A DNA stretch of 45,850 bases from Actinomadura sp. KC06 (GTDB taxonomy: Bacteria; Actinomycetota; Actinomycetes; Streptosporangiales; Streptosporangiaceae), in contig NZ_SMKT01000063.1 of the NCBI RefSeq assembly GCF_004348735.1, positions 1 through 45,850 of the forward strand. The letters are read 5' to 3'. A program made the position numbers and the translations under genes. This document shows positions 42,401 through 45,850 of the stretch, one piece after another. How positions within the stretch are numbered: the first letter of the stretch is position 1; each line of letters opens with the position of its first letter. A model generated the notes under the pieces. The model had not been told where the DNA came from. It ran no database searches and saw nothing but the letters and a program-made list of their open reading frames with translations.

Positions 42401-45400
42401 CATGCCGCCGTCCAGCACGTACATCGTCATGTTCGGCAGCGGCGACCCGATCGGCACGACGTCCCAGCCGCCGCGCCCGTCGACGGGGAACACGCAGGTG
42501 CCCACGGTCGCCTCGGTCGGGCCGTACTCGTTGATCAGTCGGCCGGGACCGAGGATCTCCGCGGCGTCGCCCGCCGCCTCCCCGGCGAACGCCTCCCCCG
42601 CGACCAGCACCACCTCGGCCAGCCGTCCGGCCTGCTCGGTGTTGAGCTGCTGGGACAGGATCCGCAGATGGCCGGGAGTGAGCTTGATGAAGCTGAACGG
42701 GCCGGCGTCGGCGAGCGCGGGGCCCAGCTCGGAGGGGTCCAGGTCCTGCGGGAAGATGCGGACGGGCTGGCCGCAGACCAGCGGCGCCCACAGGTTGGGT
42801 ACCGGCAGGTCGAACGCCACCGAGGAGAACAGGGCCCCGCCGCCGGAACCGCGAGAGGCCAGCTCATCGGCCGCCCACCGCACATGGTTGACCAGACCCC
42901 GATGGGTCACCTGCACACCCTTCGGACGGCCCGTCGATCCCGAGGTGAAGATGACGTAGGCCAGACTCTCCGGGTCCGCTGCTACGTCGAGCGGCCCATC
43001 GTCCAGGTCGGCCAGCGCTTCCCAATCCACCGCGGAGACCGTCAGTTCGGCACGGGCATCGGCCCGCATCGCGGTCACCCGCTCGGCCGGATACGACGGG
43101 TCGACGGGAACGTAGGCGGCGCCCGCCTTCCACACGCCCAGCAACACGGCGACCAGGTCCGCGCCGCGGTCCAACTGCACGGCCACTGCCGATTCCGGAC
43201 CCACGCCCAAGCTCTGGAGGTGGCGCGCGAACCGGTTCGCGCGGGCGTCCAGCTCGGCGTAGGTGAGCGAGCCCTCGTCCCACACCAGCGCCGCCGCGTC
43301 AGGCGTCTGTGACGCCTGCTGCTCGAACAGCTCGCGGACCGACAGCTGCGGCACCGGCGCTGACGTCTGGTTCCAACCCGACACCAGCAGCTCGCGCTCG
43401 CCCTCGGGCAGGTAGGCGGCCTGCGCGTCGCCTTCGGGGTCGGCGGCCATCGACTCCAGGACCGTGCGGTACATGGTCACGAGACGGTCGGCGTTCTTCC
43501 GGCTCAGCGCGCGAGTGTCCGTGGTGAGCACGAGATATCCGGAGACGGCGGCGACCGCCAGCGCGAACTCGGTGGCTCCCTCGCCCTGGCTCGACTCGAC
43601 GTCCACGACCTCGGTGTCGACCTGGTGGAAGTCCTGGTAGCTGAAGCGGACGTCGACGAGCCGGTCGCCGCCGGCGAGCCGCTGGATCTCCGGCATGGGG
43701 AAACGGCGGTGGGGCCAGACCTCCGCCTCGCGGGCGAAGGTCCGCTCCACCAGGTCCCGCCAGGTGCGGGCGCCGCGCTCGTGGACGAACGGCAGCGTGT
43801 TGAGGTACATCCCGTACACGCGGTCGGCCCCCAACGCCTCCGGCCGCGCGCTGCAGACCAGGCCGGTGAAGAACGACTCCTCGCCGGTCAGCATGCTCAG
43901 GACCTTCAGATGCGCCGACAGCAGCACGGTCTTCAGGGAGGCCCGCGACCTGGCCGCCAGGCCGCGCAACCCGGATTCCAGGTCGCGCAGCGGGACGCCG
44001 GCGCGGTACTTTTCGCGCGGTGCGCCCGTGTCGTCCGCCCACGCCTCGGGCAGGGCGAGCCGTGCGTGCCGGTCGAGGACGCCGCGCCAGTAGCCCCGGT
44101 CCTCCTCGGACGCGATGGAGCGGCGCTCGGCCGCGATGAAGTCGGCGTACCGGACGGACGGGGGCTCGACGGGCTCCGGCTCGGCCCCGTCCCGGATCCG
44201 CCGGTAGACGTCCAGCAGCTCCATCAGCATCGACCGGTGGCTCCAGCCCTCGGTGATCGCGTGGCACACGGTCACCGTCAGCCACCAGGCGTCGTCGCTC
44301 TCCCGGTGGACGGCCATCCGCAGCAGCGAGGACTCGTCCAGCTCGAACAGGCTCGCCCGCTCCGCCGCCACGAACTCGCGAAGCGCCGCCTCCGTGTCCT
44401 GCCCGCGCAGATCGTGCGCGGACACGCCGATCTCGGCGGACGCGTGCACCAGCTGCATCGGCACCGAGAACGTGTCCAGGTCGAACGAGGTCCGCAGCAT
44501 CTCGTGGCGTTCCGCCATCACCGCGACGGCCCGGCGGAACGACTCCGCCGAGAACGGGACCTCGTCGCGGATCCGGAACGAGGAGACGTTGTGGTAGGCG
44601 TGCAGCTCGTTGTCGGCGAGCATCTCGACCAGCATCCCGAGCTGCACCTGCGACATCGGGTAGGCGTCGGCGACGCCGTCCGGGAGCGCAGCCCGGTCCG
44701 CCGCGGAGATCTGCTCGAACGGCTCGACCGGACGCTCCACCTCGGGCCGCGCGGGACGCCCGGTGAGGTACTCGGACAGCGCGGCGACGGTGCGGTGCAC
44801 GAACACGTCCCGCACCGCGACGTCGAACCCGGCGGCGCGCAGCGCGCCCACGAGCGCGACCGCCCTGATGGAATGGCCGCCGATCTCGAAGAACCCGTCG
44901 TGGACGCCGACGCGTTCCAGGCCGAGCACCTGGGTCCAGACTTCGGCGATCTGCGCCTCGGTCACCGTCCGGGGAGCGGTGAAGCGGTCGTCCTCGGCGT
45001 CGGCCGGGTCGGGGAGCGCGGATCGGTCGAGTTTGCCGTTGGCGTTGAGCGGGATCTCCTCCAGCCGGACCAGCACCGCCGGGACCATGTACTCCGGCAG
45101 CCGCTGCCCGCAGTACTCGGCCAGATCCGGGACGTCGTGGTCGGCGGTGTAGTAGCCCACCAGCCGCTCGGCCTCAGCGATCACCGCGGCGTCACCGACC
45201 GCCTCATGCCCGGCCAGCACGGCCCGGATCTCGCCGGGCTCGACCCGGTAGCCGCGGATCTTGACCTGATCGTCCACCCGCCCGACGAACTCCACGTTCC
45301 CGTCGAGTGCGCGACGCACCAGGTCACCCGTGCGGTACAGCCGCGTCCCAGGGGTCCCGAACGGGTCGGGGACGAACCGGTCGGCGGTCAACTCCGGACG

Positions 45401-45850
45401 GCCCGCATACCCGCGCGCCACCCCCACACCACCGACATACAGCTCACCGACCACACCCACCGGGACCGGACGCATCCCACCGTCCAGCACATACATCGTC
45501 ATGTTCGGCAACGGCGACCCGATCGGCACCACATCCCAATCGGCATCGTCCGGCACCGGGAAGGTGCACGTGCCCACGGTCGCCTCGGTCGGGCCGTACT
45601 CATTGACGACCGGGCCGGTGAACCCCAGCTCCCGCACCCGCTCCAACGTCCGCCGCGTGAACGGCTCACCCGCCGCCATGACCAACCCCGCCAACCCAGC
45701 AGCATCACTCAACCGCTCGGTCACCACATCCAGTTGGCCCGGGGTCAGCTTCAGGAAGCTGAACGGAGCCGCTTCCATCAATGCCCGGCCTAGATCAGCG
45801 AGGTCCAGGTCTTGCGGGAAGATGCGCACGGGCTGGCCGCACACCAGCGG
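39434..45850 (-). CDS. NRPS, C-terminal part: A(partial)-PCP-C-A-PCP-E(degenerate)-beta-lactamase/PBP-type domain
   Basis: At least 2,138 residues are visible; the N-terminus is outside the window. Numbered from the window's visible start: A1 to about 290, PCP1 (Ser325), C about 392-815, A2 about 825-1310, PCP2 (Ser1357), E-like about 1404-1760, serine beta-lactamase/PBP-like about 1778-2115. The C domain has CHAITEG (527-533) instead of HHxxxDG, retaining the second His. A2 gives the specificity code DLPKLAEVGK, eight of ten positions matching the Asn code DLTKLGEVGK. The E-like domain keeps LTPFQR and YGLLR but the HHxxxDG site reads VDPLLADE, so it should not epimerise. The last domain carries SISK (1830-1833) and HGG (2069-2071), but the YxN place reads KAN. 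It stands where a thioesterase would release or cyclise the peptide. Confidence 0.93.
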   Translation of the reverse strand, partial: PLVCGQPVRIFPQDLDLADLGRALMEAAPFSFLKLTPGQLDVVTERLSDAAGLAGLVMAAGEPFTRRTLERVRELGFTGPVVNEYGPTEATVGTCTFPVPDDADWDVVPIGSPLPNMTMYVLDGGMRPVPVGVVGELYVGGVGVARGYAGRPELTADRFVPDPFGTPGTRLYRTGDLVRRALDGNVEFVGRVDDQVKIRGYRVEPGEIRAVLAGHEAVGDAAVIAEAERLVGYYTADHDVPDLAEYCGQRLPEYMVPAVLVRLEEIPLNANGKLDRSALPDPADAEDDRFTAPRTVTEAQIAEVWTQVLGLERVGVHDGFFEIGGHSIRAVALVGALRAAGFDVAVRDVFVHRTVAALSEYLTGRPARPEVERPVEPFEQISAADRAALPDGVADAYPMSQVQLGMLVEMLADNELHAYHNVSSFRIRDEVPFSAESFRRAVAVMAERHEMLRTSFDLDTFSVPMQLVHASAEIGVSAHDLRGQDTEAALREFVAAERASLFELDESSLLRMAVHRESDDAWWLTVTVCHAITEGWSHRSMLMELLDVYRRIRDGAEPEPVEPPSVRYADFIAAERRSIASEEDRGYWRGVLDRHARLALPEAWADDTGAPREKYRAGVPLRDLESGLRGLAARSRASLKTVLLSAHLKVLSMLTGEESFFTGLVCSARPEALGADRVYGMYLNTLPFVHERGARTWRDLVERTFAREAEVWPHRRFPMPEIQRLAGGDRLVDVRFSYQDFHQVDTEVVDVESSQGEGATEFALAVAAVSGYLVLTTDTRALSRKNADRLVTMYRTVLESMAADPEGDAQAAYLPEGERELLVSGWNQTSAPVPQLSVRELFEQQASQTPDAAALVWDEGSLTYAELDARANRFARHLQSLGVGPESAVAVQLDRGADLVAVLLGVWKAGAAYVPVDPSYPAERVTAMRADARAELTVSAVDWEALADLDDGPLDVAADPESLAYVIFTSGSTGRPKGVQVTHRGLVNHVRWAADELASRGSGGGALFSSVAFDLPVPNLWAPLVCGQPVRIFPQDLDPSELGPALADAGPFSFIKLTPGHLRILSQQLNTEQAGRLAEVVLVAGEAFAGEAAGDAAEILGPGRLINEYGPTEATVGTCVFPVDGRGGWDVVPIGSPLPNMTMYVLDGGMRPVPVGVVGELYVGGVGVARGYAGRPELTADRFVPDPFGNPGTRLYRTGDLVRRAPDGNVEFIGRVDDQVKIRGYRVEPGEIRAVLAGHEEIRDAAVTTFRPTPDNTLLVGYYVAGDTLDGLDEYCAQRLPEYMVPAAFVRLDEIPLNANGKLDRSALPDPDRSAMGAGHAFVAPRTKTERILADIWSRVLNVPQVGVHDKFLDLGGHSILMIQVLAAARRAGLTVSVWRMYQHETLEDLAAAIDQDTAAAEPAPTVPLTPFQRTLLDRASAQGNGHAHEAHLTLDHAVHPEVLDRALRTVIGHHDALRLRLDAETGTARVATVEEAMDGAVLSAEADGHRIALRVDPLLADEASVAIVAADLETAVRALAAGETPELPAAESFAEWARRLAEQAGSEEIEAQAHLWLNRAPAAPLPLSGDGVGERGSVEVELPPDLTAALPGDGATDVLLTALGLVLTRWAGGDRVLIDVEDGGRSGLGRAVGLFAHRHPLQLWLPSKREPASVLRSVRGQLGAIPDQGIAYGLLRLDPGGDIAAELAALPEPQVGLRAVARDTRPVQHGSPARPRPLEIDAGVRAGRLRVRWTYPARDLDEVAATRLAVEHLTRVAELVERPATAPSARPRRAAAEPVPGLLATMRDEHVPGVSIAILRDGEPAELHAHGVLAAGGTDPVTPDTLFQAGSISKHVTALGALTLVEQGRLDLDEDVNSYLTSWRVPGAEDGAAPPVITVRHLLGNTSGLSLAPNKGYRRDEPVPALLDLLCGRPPVTTPPVRAAGTPGAVYRKANVNWSVLQQVMEDVTGLPFTELMDTLVLGPLGMDASSYHQRFPETSGRSVAVGHAPDGTPIEGGWRVRLEVAAAGLWTTAEDLTKIAREIRRAHRGEESALIRTELARQMLVPHPGAFYGLGSIVDDTGADLEFGHGGEPIGYWNMSISRVTGGTGFVALTNGESGGAVVRLLVAALGRRDGDFGRGRLADDWRAGRTASDPA
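42284..42460 (-). repeat. Duplicated A-domain core segment, copy in A2
   Basis: Encodes about 59 residues (from VVPIGSPLPN to FVPDPFG) identical to those of the A1 copy at 45356-45532. Nucleotides differ mainly at third positions. This indicates recent intragenic duplication or gene conversion. Confidence 0.8.
45356..45532 (-). repeat. Duplicated A-domain core segment, copy in A1
   Basis: This is the A1 counterpart of 42284-42460, with an identical encoded protein core. Third positions here more often end in T on the coding strand (A on the plus strand), so local GC is lower than in A2 and codon choice differs. Confidence 0.8.

Overview
The window is high-GC DNA with dense, mostly leftward operons, frequent GTG starts, 4-bp ATGA/GTGA stop-start overlaps and rare TTA codons concentrated in regulators. 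This points to a filamentous actinomycete, with a Streptosporangiales or Actinomadura-like relative plausible; no rRNA or tRNA gene is present to confirm it. Two functional blocks are visible.

Block 1 (about 20-7975, leftward) is a catabolic operon. It reads HyuA, HyuB with an acetone-carboxylase-gamma-like tail, a LigB-type extradiol dioxygenase, a small LigA-like subunit, then the ATPase and permease of a ribose-type ABC importer. A perfect 25-bp palindrome lies upstream at 8088-8112. About 1.7 kb of mostly non-coding DNA follows.

Block 2 (about 9724 to the right edge) looks like a specialised-metabolite gene cluster. Its core is a leftward operon at 11120-19992: lysine/ornithine N-monooxygenase, cupin, methionyl-tRNA-synthetase-like enzyme, FAD amine oxidase, ATP-grasp ligase, a small protein, a berberine-bridge-type oxidase, a flavin reductase and a DDAH-like amidinohydrolase. 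The first four match the known hydrazine-forming machinery (N6-hydroxylysine plus an activated amino acid joined by a cupin/MetRS didomain enzyme, then oxidative cleavage), but the cupin and MetRS parts are separate genes here. Next come an acyl-CoA-dehydrogenase-fold flavin monooxygenase, an isocitrate-lyase/PEP-mutase-fold enzyme, a solute-binding protein without a signal peptide, an MFS transporter, a divergent GlxA/AraC regulator, an asparaginase and two paralogous Fe(II)/2-oxoglutarate dioxygenases.

The right part holds a MacB/FtsX-type ABC exporter facing a two-component system, a SARP regulator with a TTA codon, an MFS exporter, an ornithine-carbamoyltransferase-like enzyme and an NRPS cut by the window edge. 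The visible NRPS order is A(partial)-PCP-C-A-PCP-E(degenerate)-serine beta-lactamase/PBP-type domain. The second A domain resembles asparagine codes, which fits the nearby asparaginase and SyrP/AsnO-like dioxygenases.

The overall inference is a hydrazine (N-N) containing, non-ribosomal or ATP-grasp-ligated small peptide with its own exporters and layered, probably bldA-dependent, regulation. The product cannot be named from sequence alone.
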